From assembly GCF_000005505.3 (NCBI RefSeq), contig NC_016132.3, forward strand, positions 12,266,501 through 12,330,500: DNA of 64,000 nucleotides, given 5' to 3'. The position numbers were made by a program, and so were the translations under genes. The notes under the pieces were generated by a model. It was not told the origin of the DNA. It searched no databases and worked only from the letters and a program-made list of their open reading frames with translations. Origin of the DNA: Brachypodium distachyon (lineage: Eukaryota > Streptophyta > Magnoliopsida > Poales > Poaceae). Within the stretch, counting starts at the first letter, position 1. Each line of letters begins with the position of its first letter. This document shows, one piece after another, positions 12,001-23,154 of this stretch.

Positions 12001-15000
12001 GTTCACTGCATGGAAAAATTTAGTATTTTTGTCACCAAATTTAACCCATCTATTAGTGCAACGATTACGCCAATAAATTTGCTTGAAGTGAAGGAGCCTA
12101 ATAATATGCCTGAAGTTCCATTCAACAACAGAGAAAATGCTGCTCTTCAAGACCATCCAAGAGATTGACCACACAGTTGCATTTTCCCATAGGAATAGAA
12201 AGAGAAGAGAGTTTTCTACTCAGATTTCGGAGGGCTTTTCTAGTGTTTTTGAGTTTGGAAGTTAGAACGGCGGCACTGTCTCTAGCTCTAGGAAATAAGC
12301 CAAGCGTTGTGAATAATATTCATGAACTTAGGGTGATCAATCCAGTAGTTTTCAAATCTGAAGATGGAGGCTTTCAGGATTTTAGTGCCTATAGAAATAT
12401 GATTTCTCTAAATGTTACTCTCTCCATCTAGAAATACAAGACCATTTTGGAGAATCACATGAACCAAGGAAAATTCCTCGTATTTAGCGCACAATAGAAT
12501 TGTTGTAATTTTGATTGAGCCAACAGAAGAGCAAGGTTTTCTCTTGTAAATAGAAACAATTAAGTTGTGCATGCATGCAGAACAATCAGCAATTAAGATA
12601 TGAGTCACGATGAGTTTTTTATGCTAGGGACGCAGGAGGGCAAGTGGCCTGATAATTTTGGACATTTCAGTCTTAGGATTTGGCCTTGTATTTCTGGATG
12701 GAGGGAGTAGAAATCAACTATGCACAGAAAATGTGCAAATTCATTGGAGTGCCATTTGCATCTTGCAGTTACCTGTCGTCAATGTGTCAACTTTGGAGGA
12801 GCATCGTCTTTATGTTTTTTTTATAATTTTGGAAGTTCAAAGTTATTATTTACTATCACTTAGACGTTCAAATCTTCTGTTACCTTCTTTTCTGAAATGT
12901 AAAAATGTCTATTTATGATCATGGTTCCAGGTTCCTGATCAGGACCTTGATGTTTGGACCAACAGTTCAGCTTGTGTGCCTGATGCCCTTCGTCGGTATT
13001 ACTACCAGTATCTTTCCTCTACAACTGAGGCTGCTGAGGTAATCATGGACATCATGTTGCTAGTGAGCCCTCTAAAATGTTACTGATCTCTTACTATTAT
13101 CTGTACATGAGTGATGCACACGGCAACTTCCATCTATTTTACTGAAACAAGTCATCATCAGCACATATTGCTCTGAGATCGAAATCTTCCCAACCATAGT
13201 CAGACGAAAATAGATATCTATACCTCTTGGTTTATGAGTCCGAAACCTAATGGTGCAAAATCAGATAAAATATAACAAATCCAACTGTACTTTGTAGGTA
13301 TTATTATAGTTGTATAACATCCAACTCCAAAATTATCCATTTTAGCATCTAGTTGTGCAATTATGGTTGAAATAGATCGTAGCTAATTATGGTTTAGTTT
13401 GATTTCTGGTTAGGTTTGGTTTAATATGGTTTAAATAAAAATAAAAAGGTAGAACCATATATTCATATTTAGTTACTGTACAAATTACAAAGGTAATGCC
13501 TATTGGGTTACCACCCTCGGGGCCCTTCTTCCCTCTGCTTCTTCCACAAGTTTGACAAGCTCCGGACACCTCCTACCACCGCCCCCATGCTTACTCGATG
13601 GATCACCTATTGCGGCAGCTACTATTTGACTCCTGTTCTGTTGCTGGATGCTCCCACCATCTGTCTCCCTCCTTAATCCCGATGAACCCTAACCCTATTA
13701 CTGGGTGCATCTTCTGCATGTAAAGAATGATTCATGCATGGAGGCTGGTGGTTTTGTTCTTGGTACAATTAGTTAGGAAGCAATACCCTAGCTATACAAC
13801 AGGATTGAGATATCATGATATATTCAAATATATAGACTAATCAAACAGGTCATTTCTAGTAGACAGTGAACTCTCAACATTTGGTAAGGATTAATGACAT
13901 GTGTCCGTGTGAGTCCATCAAGTGTATTTGGATGAAGCCCAATGATGATCTACAATTGGAGGGAGAGACAGAATGATATGACTATAGTAACTGTACCTAT
14001 CGAAGGCATCTCCACAATATTAACAAGGAGGCTGATGATACATTCCTCATGGAGGGGGGAGATGCACTTCCCTGCCGTGAGCCGGAAGGACCGTACCAGT
14101 CTGACTGCTAAATACACGACGATCAAAGAATTCCAGGGAGGTTATTTGGAGGAAGGATCGGTCTGACTGACAGTCTGGGCTTAATTCCAGACGGGTGTTA
14201 TTGGCTTCTTTTTTCATCATTTATTGGTGCTTTGAGAAAGATTTTCTACTCTTTTGATTGTTTTTTCTGCTGTGATGGCATACTTGCGCATCAAATAAGG
14301 TCTTAACAAGTTGGTAGGTGTCAGAGAAGCAGACTATACTACTGTACAGATTTGATGGCGATGCAAGGTAGATACCATGCCAATAAAACCAATCGATGGC
14401 TATTATTAGCCAGAACCTGTGATGATATTCCTCAGTACTAATGACATAATTACTCCCCTTTTGAAATTCTTATTGTTACTGTTCTTTTTTTAACAAATGT
14501 ATTTCGATAGTGCTATTTTTTTAATAGAAAACTACCTTATATACAGCAATGTAGCATAATGCATTTCTTAGGAACTGGTCAAGTAGCTTACTGATATTCA
14601 AAAGCATAATCTACAGCATAGTCAATCATGGTTACAAGTTACAATTGTGGGCATAATAAATTCATTTATTCATGCATGTAGAAAGTTTAATGCCAAAGGA
14701 CAGTGAAAATTGCTGCGTAGGACATGAGTAGATGATTCATCTTGTTGGTGCAATCCATCTTTTTTGGAATATAATGATCAAAGAATCAATCAGTAGCACA
14801 ATTACCCTTTTAACAATGCCTTTGGCCTTGAACGATGTTCATGTCACTATTCTGTTTAACTTCTTTTCTCTGGATTACTAAATGCCAGTTTAGCGTATGC
14901 TTTTCTTGCAAGCCCAGAACTTGTAAATATTCTTAACTTGATCATTTATGTTACATATTGCAGGAAAAAATATCCATTCTTCGCGAAAATGAGGCACTAA

Positions 15001-18000
15001 GGAAGGACAGTAAAAGGCTCTGTGCTGAAAAAGACTCCTTGATGAAGATCAGGGAATCTGCTAATAATCAGGTTGCCACTTTAAGGAAGTCTTTGGAAAC
15101 TGCACACATGGACATAAAAGACAAAGAGAAATCGGTAATCCTCTCAGGAATTATCCATGCGATTGATTTGTTATTTCTTCGGAACTTTTCTAACATAGTC
15201 GTTTTATGAAAGTTTCAAGACCTGAAGCAATCACTGGATGTCCATAGGAAGGAGCTGAATGACTGCAGAGCTGAAATTACATCCCTTAAGATGCACATTG
15301 AAGGGACTCAATCAAGTAAAGAAATGTCAGTTCGAGATTCTGATGGTTTGACTTCCCAGTTCATTGCTAATTCTATGGGAGAAGCTGCAGCATTGATCAA
15401 TGAACATCAAAACCTCAAAGGAACTGAATCCGGAACTACTAAGCTAGCATCAGCAGCGAGTCTAACTGGGGACACACGGGAAGATAATAAAAATACTGAA
15501 AGTAGTATTGAAGGTTCCCCAGGTTCAGAAGCCCCAGTTTCTTGGTCAACTGCCGAACATAGGGGTTATGATACTTCAGGAGAAGATGAATCTGGTACAA
15601 ATACTTCACTGGAAGATATATCTGTTAATGGCAATCTACATGGAGATGGTAATAGCCAGGGGAATTCAGGTAGCATATCTGTTTATGTATCTGAAGATAA
15701 AGTTCATACTGAGAAAGTAGAGAGTCCAAGTAAGAAAAAAACGTCAGATAAGATGGTTAGTCACTCGATTTATGCATCTGAAGATAAAGTTCATACTGGA
15801 AGTTTTTTCATTTACTACTATTTGTATTTCATTACTTGATCTATTCTTATTCAATCCTGCAGGCCTTGGAGACTATTAAGATAGTTTCAGATGCTCTTCC
15901 GAAGATTGTTCCTTATGTGCTCATAAACCATCGTGAGGTTTATCTGTAACCTTTGTACTTTGTGCCAATCTTTATGTGAGTATAACTAGTGTTACATGTG
16001 TTGCTAAATGACTACAGGAGCTTCTTCCATTGATCATTTGTGCTATAGAAAGACATCCAGATAGCGACGTGCGGGATTCATTGACTCACACATTGTTCAA
16101 TCTGATAAAGCGGCCTGACGGACAACAGAGACGCATCATAATGGATGTATGTTCCGACAATTATTGTTTGATACAGATTGATCTGGAATCTGAACTTCTC
16201 ATGACATGACTTGCAACTTATTCAACATATGCACACTTCTTATCGTGTACATTGTTGTTTTGTATTTAACGTGGACCTGTATTCTATGTTCTGCAGGCTT
16301 GTGTGGAGCTAGCCAAGAGTGTTGGTGAGATGAGGACAGAGACTGAATTATTACCACAATGTTGGGAACAGGTATTAAATTCTATGATGGGTATTTTGGC
16401 CTTCTACGTCTTTGGATCTTATATTTTATGAAATTGCTTGTGTTTAGATAAATCATCAATATGAGGAGCGTAGATTGCTTGTTGCTCAGTCTTGTGGAGA
16501 GCTGGCAGTATATGTTCGTCCTGAGATACGTGATTCCCTTATCTTATCTATTGTGCAACAACTTGTCGAAGATAGCGCAACTGTAGTGAGGGAGGCTGCA
16601 ACACATAACCTGGCGTTACTGCTTCCTCTGTTTCCAAACATGGATAAATATTATAAGGTCAGTCTAAGTCTCACTAGTTCTCAGAATCTTAATGGAGTGG
16701 GAATTTGAATTCAATGAATCAGCTAAATGTCTGCTGTGTGGTAAGCTAGACCATTTTGTTTAGAGAGCTTAATCACTAGAAGATAATACTTGTCTCATCT
16801 AAATTTTGTTTGTTTGGTAGGTTGAGGAGCTATTGTTTCAGTTGGTCTGTGACACTTCTAGGGTAGTTGTGGATGTGGCACTCAGGGAACTTGTTCCTGC
16901 AGTAGTAAGATGGGGAGGTAAATTGGATCAGATATTGAGAGTGTTACTATCACATATCCTGGCATCTGTTCAGGTATGGATGGTTCTGAATTTGGGGTAC
17001 CTTTTACATTATGAATTTCCATTCTGATATAACTGTTATCTTTCAGCGTTGTCCGCCCATTTCGGGGGTTGAGGGTACAATAGAATCACACCTCCGTGTT
17101 TTAGGAGAACAAGAGCGATGGAACATTGAGGTCCTCCTTCGGATGCTGGCTGAGTTGTTACCATTTGTTCACCAGAAAGCTATACAGACGTGTCCTTCAA
17201 CAGATGCCCCTACAAGCTCCACGGCAGAAAACTTTGTGTCTGAATCCAGCATAAAGCTGTATGCAACGTAAGCTGCTTCCATATATGATGTTATCTTTTA
17301 GCTAAGAAATTATGATATAGAACAAATAAATGCTTGTCTTGTGTCGATTAATTTAATCTTGGGGCACTTTACAGAGGTGACACGGAATGGTCAGCATTTG
17401 AGTGGATGCACACTGAGTGCCTGCCGGATTTGATCAAGCTCGCCTGCTTGTTGCCTGCGAAAGAGGATAGCTTAAGAACAGCGATCACGAAGGTAAAATG
17501 TTCAAACTACATCACAGATCCTACATTCTTTAGTTACAAATTCTGATAAATTATTTTCTAAAAACATCAGTACCTGTTGGCTGTATCTGGGCACTATGGA
17601 AAAGATTATTTGGAGCACATTATGTTACCTGTATTTCTTGTAGCAGCTGGTGATGTCGATAGTGGTGACTTTACCTATTTTCCTCTGTCAATCCAATCCA
17701 AAGTCCGTGGTAAGAATCCATGTATTTAAATGCCTGTTTTGTATTTTTTACTTTTGTTCAGACATATTAGTTGTGCCACAGGTTTGCGTCCAAAAACTTC
17801 TATTGCTGAAAAGCTTGCAATCATCTGTGTCCTTCCATTGCTATTGTCTGGTATTTTGGGTTCTCCTTCAAGTCGTCAACAGTTAGAAGAATATTTGAGG
17901 AAATTACTTATCCAAAACACGAAGGATGGTTCATTTTCTATGTGTCACACAACTGAGATCATTGATGCGGTCCGGTTTCTTTGGTTCGTACTTTGAGTTA

Positions 18001-19962
18001 ACATGCAGCAAATATCATTATATTGTTAAATATGCCCTATTTTCATGTAGTTAACTATTTATCACTGTGTAGCATATTTGAGCAGCACCATGGAGTTATC
18101 TTCAACATTTTGTGGGAGATGGTTGTGAGCCCTGATACCGATCTTAAAATCAATGCCGCAGCTTTACTGAAAGCACTTGTAAGTTTACTGTTATATGAAT
18201 GAATCAGTGGTAAATGTTCCTTGCAGTATTCTTGATTGTTTTAACACACAGGTACCCTATGTTGGCGTCAAAGTTGCATCAACTCATATTTTGCCAGCAC
18301 TTATTACTCTTGGATCCGATCAGAACTTGGCTGTAAAATATGCTAGTATAGATGCATTAGGAACTGTCGCTCAGCATTTTAAAAATGACATGGTATGGAA
18401 ACACCCTTTTATATTTTGTTTGATACTTTGCGTAGTTTGTGCAATGTCCTTAGTTGATAACTGCACTGCACTGCACTGCACTGCACTGTCAGGTTGTTGA
18501 CAAGATACATATTCAAATGGATGCTTTTCTAGAAGATGGATCACACGAAGCTACTGTTTCTGTCATCCGTGCACTTGCAGTAGCTGTGCCGCATTCAACA
18601 GATAAACTACGTGAATATATCCTACATTTGAAACTTAATATCTGTATTTTTTTTACAAAAATTTGCATTGTTCATTGACTAACCTGTGTATCGCCTATTC
18701 GCCTTCATATATCTTCATATCAATATGTTCTGTTTTCTTTGACCTCTCATACATCTTTTAACGAAGATAATTAAGCTGACAAGTGCCTCACCTTCTGGAA
18801 ACGATATTGAACGGCGTAGGGAAAGAGCAAATGTGTTCTGCGAAGCACTCCGTGCTCTCGATGCTACAGGTTGGCCTTATTTGAAATTAGCAAGTGTTTC
18901 ACTTAAAAAGATAGTGGAAGTCAACAACTTCTATATTGAGCCTGTCTCTTATCTTTATCTGTAGCAGTGCTTGTGCCTTTTGTTTATATCTCAGTATTGT
19001 TATTGAACATTTATTAACGCATCATTTTACCTTTCACAACCTGAACAATATCTAGGTAATGGAACTGCATTTGCATTCATTTTGGACACTCATATCCAGT
19101 TAGTAATGGAAAACTCAGTTGTTTTAATTCGCGATCGGTACTACATCATCTCAAGTTTGGAGGTGCAAAAAATAAAGCTGTAAACATGTAACCAATAATT
19201 TATGGTGTGTAGCTTCAGCCCAAAATTATTGTGATTTTTTTGCTTTGATCTGATCAAAATATGATCCCTGCATGTTGCGTGCTAGTGTTAACCATCTTAA
19301 GAGAGGTCAAACATCGTAACAAGTGCCTATGATTACTCTTTTGTCCTTACATCCCACAAGTTTATCGTAACTAGCAGAGAAAACCGAGAACTCTACTAGA
19401 TGTTAATAATTTAGTTAAAGCCAGTTAGAATCACGTTCTAGCTTTGCCATAACTTGACTAAATCAAAAGAAAACCAGATAGATATCTGTATCAGTACGCC
19501 ACTTGTCTGGTGTATGTCAGAGGACTAATTTCCAAGAGTTTATTGAGTGTTAGTCCATGTTTACTTATGTGTTTTTTTTCTTTGCCTGTTGTAGATCTTC
19601 CTGCTACAAGTGTGCGCGATCTGCTTTTGCCGTCAATACAGAACTTGTTAAAGGATCTGGATGCTCTAGACCCTGCACACAAGGAGGCATTAGAAGTTAT
19701 AGCTCGGGAAAGGTCGGGAGGTGCACTTGAGAGCATCGGCAAGGCGATGGGGGCACATCTTGGGATTGCATCATCTGTCAGCAGTTTCTTTGGCGAGAGC
19801 GGCCTCCTTGGGAAGAAAGAGGGTGCAGAGCAGCTTGACCCTGCTCCTCCCCAACCCAGCTTACAAACTCAGCAGGAGAACACGAGGTTTGGTCGCATGA
19901 TGAGGGGTGGTTTTGGAGACATGTTACGAGGCAAAGCAAAAGGCAGCGAGGAACCCAGTTGA
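9051..19962 (+). CDS. RELCH: LisH, coiled-coil and HEAT-repeat protein (RELCH/KIAA1468 homologue), 20 exons
   Basis: The animal homologue RELCH binds Rab11 and helps move cholesterol from recycling endosomes to the Golgi; the plant role is not established. Exons: 9051-9279, 10139-10291, 10704-10879, 12931-13038, 14964-15134, 15213-15755, 15863-15937, 16018-16146, 16297-16371, 16448-16657, 16821-16973, 17047-17267, 17375-17492, 17571-17709, 17782-17983, 18073-18178, 18252-18392, 18493-18616, 18753-18869, 19595-19962. They join in frame to 1185 codons, close to the length I recall for the Arabidopsis homologue. Exon 1 holds a LisH motif (NFLLEERYHLTALELLQEL) and exon 3 a second one (VKEYLLLAGYRLAAMTLIEE). 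Exons 5-6 are coiled coil, then a Ser/Gly/Glu-rich linker; exons 7-19 are alpha-helical HEAT-type repeats. The last exon has a conserved tail (MGAHLGIASSVSSFFGE, then FGDMLRGK). The start is the first in-frame Met before the LisH motif in a GC-rich first exon. Eighteen introns are GT-AG; one is AT-AC. Confidence 0.93.
11521..11670 (+). mobile_element. Short LTR plus tRNA-Met primer site, remnant
   Basis: A 135-bp stretch starting TGTTGG and ending CTCA (11521-11655) is followed at 11658-11670 by tggtatcagagac. That string matches the primer-binding site for initiator tRNA-Met used by many Copia and TRIM elements. No second LTR is evident nearby. It sits in intron 3 of the RELCH-like gene. Confidence 0.5.
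11890..12431 (-). pseudogene. LINE remnant in intron 3 of the RELCH-like gene
   Basis: The minus strand reads, across several frames, KFMNIIHNAWLIS, then IIRLLHFKQIYWRNRCTNRW and VKFGDKNTKFFHAVN. This is the linker between endonuclease and reverse transcriptase of plant LINEs (typical form 'W-x-GD-NTKFFH'). Frameshifts are frequent and no reverse transcriptase core remains. It is antisense to the host gene. Confidence 0.75.
18461..18488 (+). repeat. (CTGCA)n microsatellite at a splice acceptor
   Basis: Five full CTGCA units plus ctg end four bases before exon 18 (acceptor gtcag, exon start 18493). The repeat replaces the usual pyrimidine-rich tract of this intron. Confidence 0.85.
18617..18752 (+). 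other. Putative U12-type AT-AC intron
   Basis: The intron starts ATATCCTAC, close to the U12 consensus ATATCCTT, and ends AC. Upstream of the 3' end lies ttctttgac, one mismatch from the U12 branch-site consensus TTCCTTRAC. It ends nine bases before the splice site. This choice joins exons 18 and 19 in frame as LREYLLTKIIKLT. The nearby GT at 18611 cannot be joined to the next AG in frame. Confidence 0.85.
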
Positions 19963-20470
19963 AATGATCTATGAATTACTGAAGTTGCCAATACAATACT
20001 TTTCAAGCTTGATATTGGCTATCGCTATGTGCGGTACCATAAATAGTTAAGGCAGAAATTTTGTGTTCATTGGTGATATCCTCAAGGATACTAGCAGTTT
20101 TTGTTGTAACCTCAGACCAAAAACATTGTATAGAGAAAACATTATAGTATACATAAGGGTTGCTTATCGCTAATGCCCGTGTATCAATTACTCCGTATAC
20201 CTGTAGATGAAGACAATAGGGAAAATTTCTGCATTACATCGCATTTGCAAGTTCTGTCGAGTCTGATGCGGGCATGTCTGCCTCTAATTACATTAGGTCA
20301 AAATTAGAAGTTAGAGATGGGTATCTAACTGGACAGATACGCGTAGGTGAACGTGAAAATGATGAGGATCCCAGGAAATTGGCCATCAGCGCCGAGGAGC
20401 CACCTGACGTATCTAGGCCCGAACCATCTGATCTTTGCGTTTGGGTCGTACCCGATCGTCGGACCTTAGC
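19963..20470. other. 3' flank of the RELCH-like gene
   Basis: The first 150-200 bases after the stop codon are AT-rich and probably form the 3' untranslated region. No other gene is seen before the LINE remnant begins near 20471. Confidence 0.5.
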
Positions 20471-20865
20471 TGGGATCCTTGCTAATCGTCATATTCGAAG
20501 TGATCAACGAGGCCTGTGCATTGGATAGATCTGGAGCTATCGGGCTAGAGCATATTCTCTGCAACAAAAGGTCCCTGGGATTTGCTGGGCGGGATTGGCT
20601 TACCGGAATTAATCCTCACTGGCGCTTGGTATATCTGGTGGGATCGGAGGCAAATTGTGCGAGGTGAGCCTGTTCAAACGACATTGGTGCTCTGGCTATC
20701 AATTATTGGTGTGTCTCAGCTCGTGTCCGGAGAGATGGCTGGTCTAAATCCCCTGAAGGTATGATGAAAACAAATGTTGATGCTGCTTTCAGCTTGGGCA
20801 AGGGGCGTGGTAGTGGAGGTGCGGTGATTCGCGGTGAGTGAGGGAAAATTAGTGGCGGCCGCGTG
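20471..20865 (+). pseudogene. LINE RNase H remnant, left half
   Basis: Pieces such as EVINEACALDRSG, GAWYIWWDRRQIVRGE and MMKTNVDAAFSLG match the inter-domain region and first strand of the RNase H of plant LINEs. GSGGAVIRG follows directly before the target duplication of E1. The reading continues on the other side of E1 at 58794. Stops and frame changes are present. Confidence 0.8.
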
Positions 20866-20870
20866 CTGTG

Positions 20871-21628
20871 TGTCATGCAGTGCTCCACGGGGTCCCACTG
20901 ATACGGGACACGTGGGTCGTTAGTGACGAAGCCCCGTTAAGAAGGACTCCCGGAAAGCGACGAGCCGGGAAGCCTGTCTCGAGGAGACGACCCCTGGTGA
21001 AGGTAAAGCTAACTGCTGAGTACAAGATGCTCCCGGGAACTCCGGTCTCAGGAAACCGAAGGAACGCCTCTCGGCAAAGCCGGTGCGCTAGACGGGAAGG
21101 TGCACCCTAGCAACCCGCGCTCGGGCATGCAGGCGGGACCCGCAGAACAGTGAAGACAGGACAAGCCGGCGGGCGCAGTGCATTTAATGCACCGACAGGA
21201 GCCTTATCGGCAGGCCTAGTCTTACTGAGCAAGGTTAGAGCGGCTACCCTAAGAACCATTTTTTTCTACCGTATACAGTGGACTGGGCGCTGCATGGCGT
21301 CCAGCACGGATGAGTAAAGTTGTATTCCATGCGGCCGTGACACGTGTCTAGGGGACGTGTCACCCTGCATGCATAGGCACCTGTGGTATCCTCTTGTCTA
21401 TAAAAGGAGGACCAATGCTACCGGTCAAAGGGTTCAGTTCAGTTCAAACCCGAGTGAGTAGAACATAGCATAGCGTTTACCTAAGTAGCCAACCTGGGAA
21501 CTTCCCGGGTGATCTTTATGCTCTCAAACTTGGAATACAACTAAAAACAGGACATAGGGTATTACACCTCCGGGTAGCCCGAATCTGGGTAAAACTCTTG
21601 TGTCTACACTTCGTGTTTATCACCATGC
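20871..21628 (+). repeat. E1 5' LTR, 3' end deleted
   Basis: It begins TGTCATGCAG and aligns with the 3' LTR at 57940 from 'ggggtcccactgatacggga' onward. A TATA box (tctataaaagg) lies at 21397-21407. Similarity stops near 21628: the last 100 or so bases of the LTR, the primer-binding site and the start of gag are missing, and the sequence jumps into gag coding DNA. Confidence 0.88.
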
Positions 21629-23090
21629 CGGCCAGCGAGTCCACTCGCGGGCCGAAGACGCGCAGCGGCAGTTGCGCCATGAGCACCGCGAGTCGCGTGC
21701 GACGCCGATAGAGTCTCGCCCCACTCACCCGAGGGCACCGGGTGACAGGGCGGAGGGCAGCCGGTCGGAGAATCGGCAGCCTCCCGCCCAGAACCCGGTG
21801 GAAGCCATCATAGCCGCGCGTGTCATGGTGTGCTATGAGCCATCGCAAGGCACGCCGGCGCATGAAGCATGGAGCGCGGAGCTAGACGCGCTCATTGCAC
21901 TCGCCGCCCAGCAGCCGCAAGGCGAGGGCGCTCCGGCCGGTTCGGGCCGAGGACAGAACCCGGGACGTGGAGACGCGCCCCGTGTCTCGGGCCACGGAGA
22001 ACACCTTCCCCCGCTGGGAGGGCAAGGAGGCGAGGATCCCGTGGGGTCCTCGGATTCGTCACTGACCGTTACACGAGATGACGCGCGAGGCGTCCTGAAC
22101 GCCCGTCAGCAGGAAGACCTCCGCTAGCGCTTGGAGTGCCGGCGCCGGCATGAGGCAGAGCGCCAGCTTCCAGAGGAGCAGGAGGATGCTCCATGGGCGC
22201 CGAGGACGGCTGCGCGCGTTTACTCGCGAGCTGCGCCAGGTGACGTGGCCCTGCAAGTTCGGAGCGCCGACGCTTGGGATGTACGACGGGACCGTGAACC
22301 CTAAGGATTTTCTCCTGACCTACACGTTGGGCATGCACGCCGACGACAAGGTCAGGGCCAACTGGTTTCCAATGGTCCTCAAAGGATCAGCGAGGACTTG
22401 GTTGCTCAACCTGCCCACCGAGTCCATAGCCTCCTGGCCTGACCTGCGCGAGCAGTTCGTGAATGCGTTCCAGGGCGGTTACAAGCACCCGGGAACCATG
22501 GCGGAACTGCACACGGTCATGCAGAAACCGGGAGAGACGCTGCGGGACTTCACCAACAGGTTCTCCAACCTCTCCTACTCTATCCCTGAGGCGGAAGCGG
22601 CCGCCATCATCAACACGTACGCCATCAACGTCCGCGACCCGAAGATGCGTGAGAAGCTCAACACGCACCGGATCCGGACCACAAGGGATCTCTACGCTCT
22701 TGCGCACAAGTGCGCGATGGCCGAGGAAGGGCGCTTGGCGCCCGAGCTTGCCGCCAAAGCAGCGACAAACCCACTAGAGGGCTCCGGGAAGAAGAGCTCC
22801 CGGAAACGCGGCGGGAAGCAAGTGCTTGCCGCGGAGCCGGGGGCTCCCCAGAGGCCCGCCAAGAAGGCGGCGTCGGCAAGAGCATCGGGCAGCAAGCCGG
22901 CAGCGGCCGCGCGCTGCCCCATCCACACCAATGCCACCCATGACGCACAGGACTGCCGCACTCTTCATACCATCAAGAAGAAGCGTGAGTAGCGCCACGA
23001 GGAGCGCCGTGCTGCCAGGGCTTGCTTCAACTGCGGGGACATCGGGCACCTCTCCCGGGACTGCCCGAACAACCCCTGCGGTGGAGGAGG
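21629..23090 (+). pseudogene. gag: E1 gag (capsid and zinc knuckle), broken
   Basis: Gag packages the retrotransposon RNA. Visible parts in order are a Pro/Arg-rich N-terminal part homologous to E2 gag, the retrotrans_gag core with WFPMVLKGSARTWLLNLP and EQFVNAFQGGY (about 22360-22480), a Lys/Arg/Ala-rich linker, and a CCHC zinc knuckle (CFNCGDIGHLSRDC) at 23023-23064. The original start is lost with the LTR-gag deletion. A stop at 22990-22992 separates core from knuckle, and a stop near 22125 and a frame change lie upstream. Confidence 0.85.
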
Positions 23091-23154
23091 CCGGGGCGCA
23101 GTCGGTGGCGACAAAGGAGAACCCGCGGGGGGTCGCGGTCAGGCTCGCGGCGGC

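Noticed and set aside
18611..18612. GT at 18611 as donor after exon 18 of the RELCH-like gene
   Set aside because: Joined to the only nearby AG (18766-18767) it gives a stop within two codons. The AT-AC solution keeps the frame and the expected residues.
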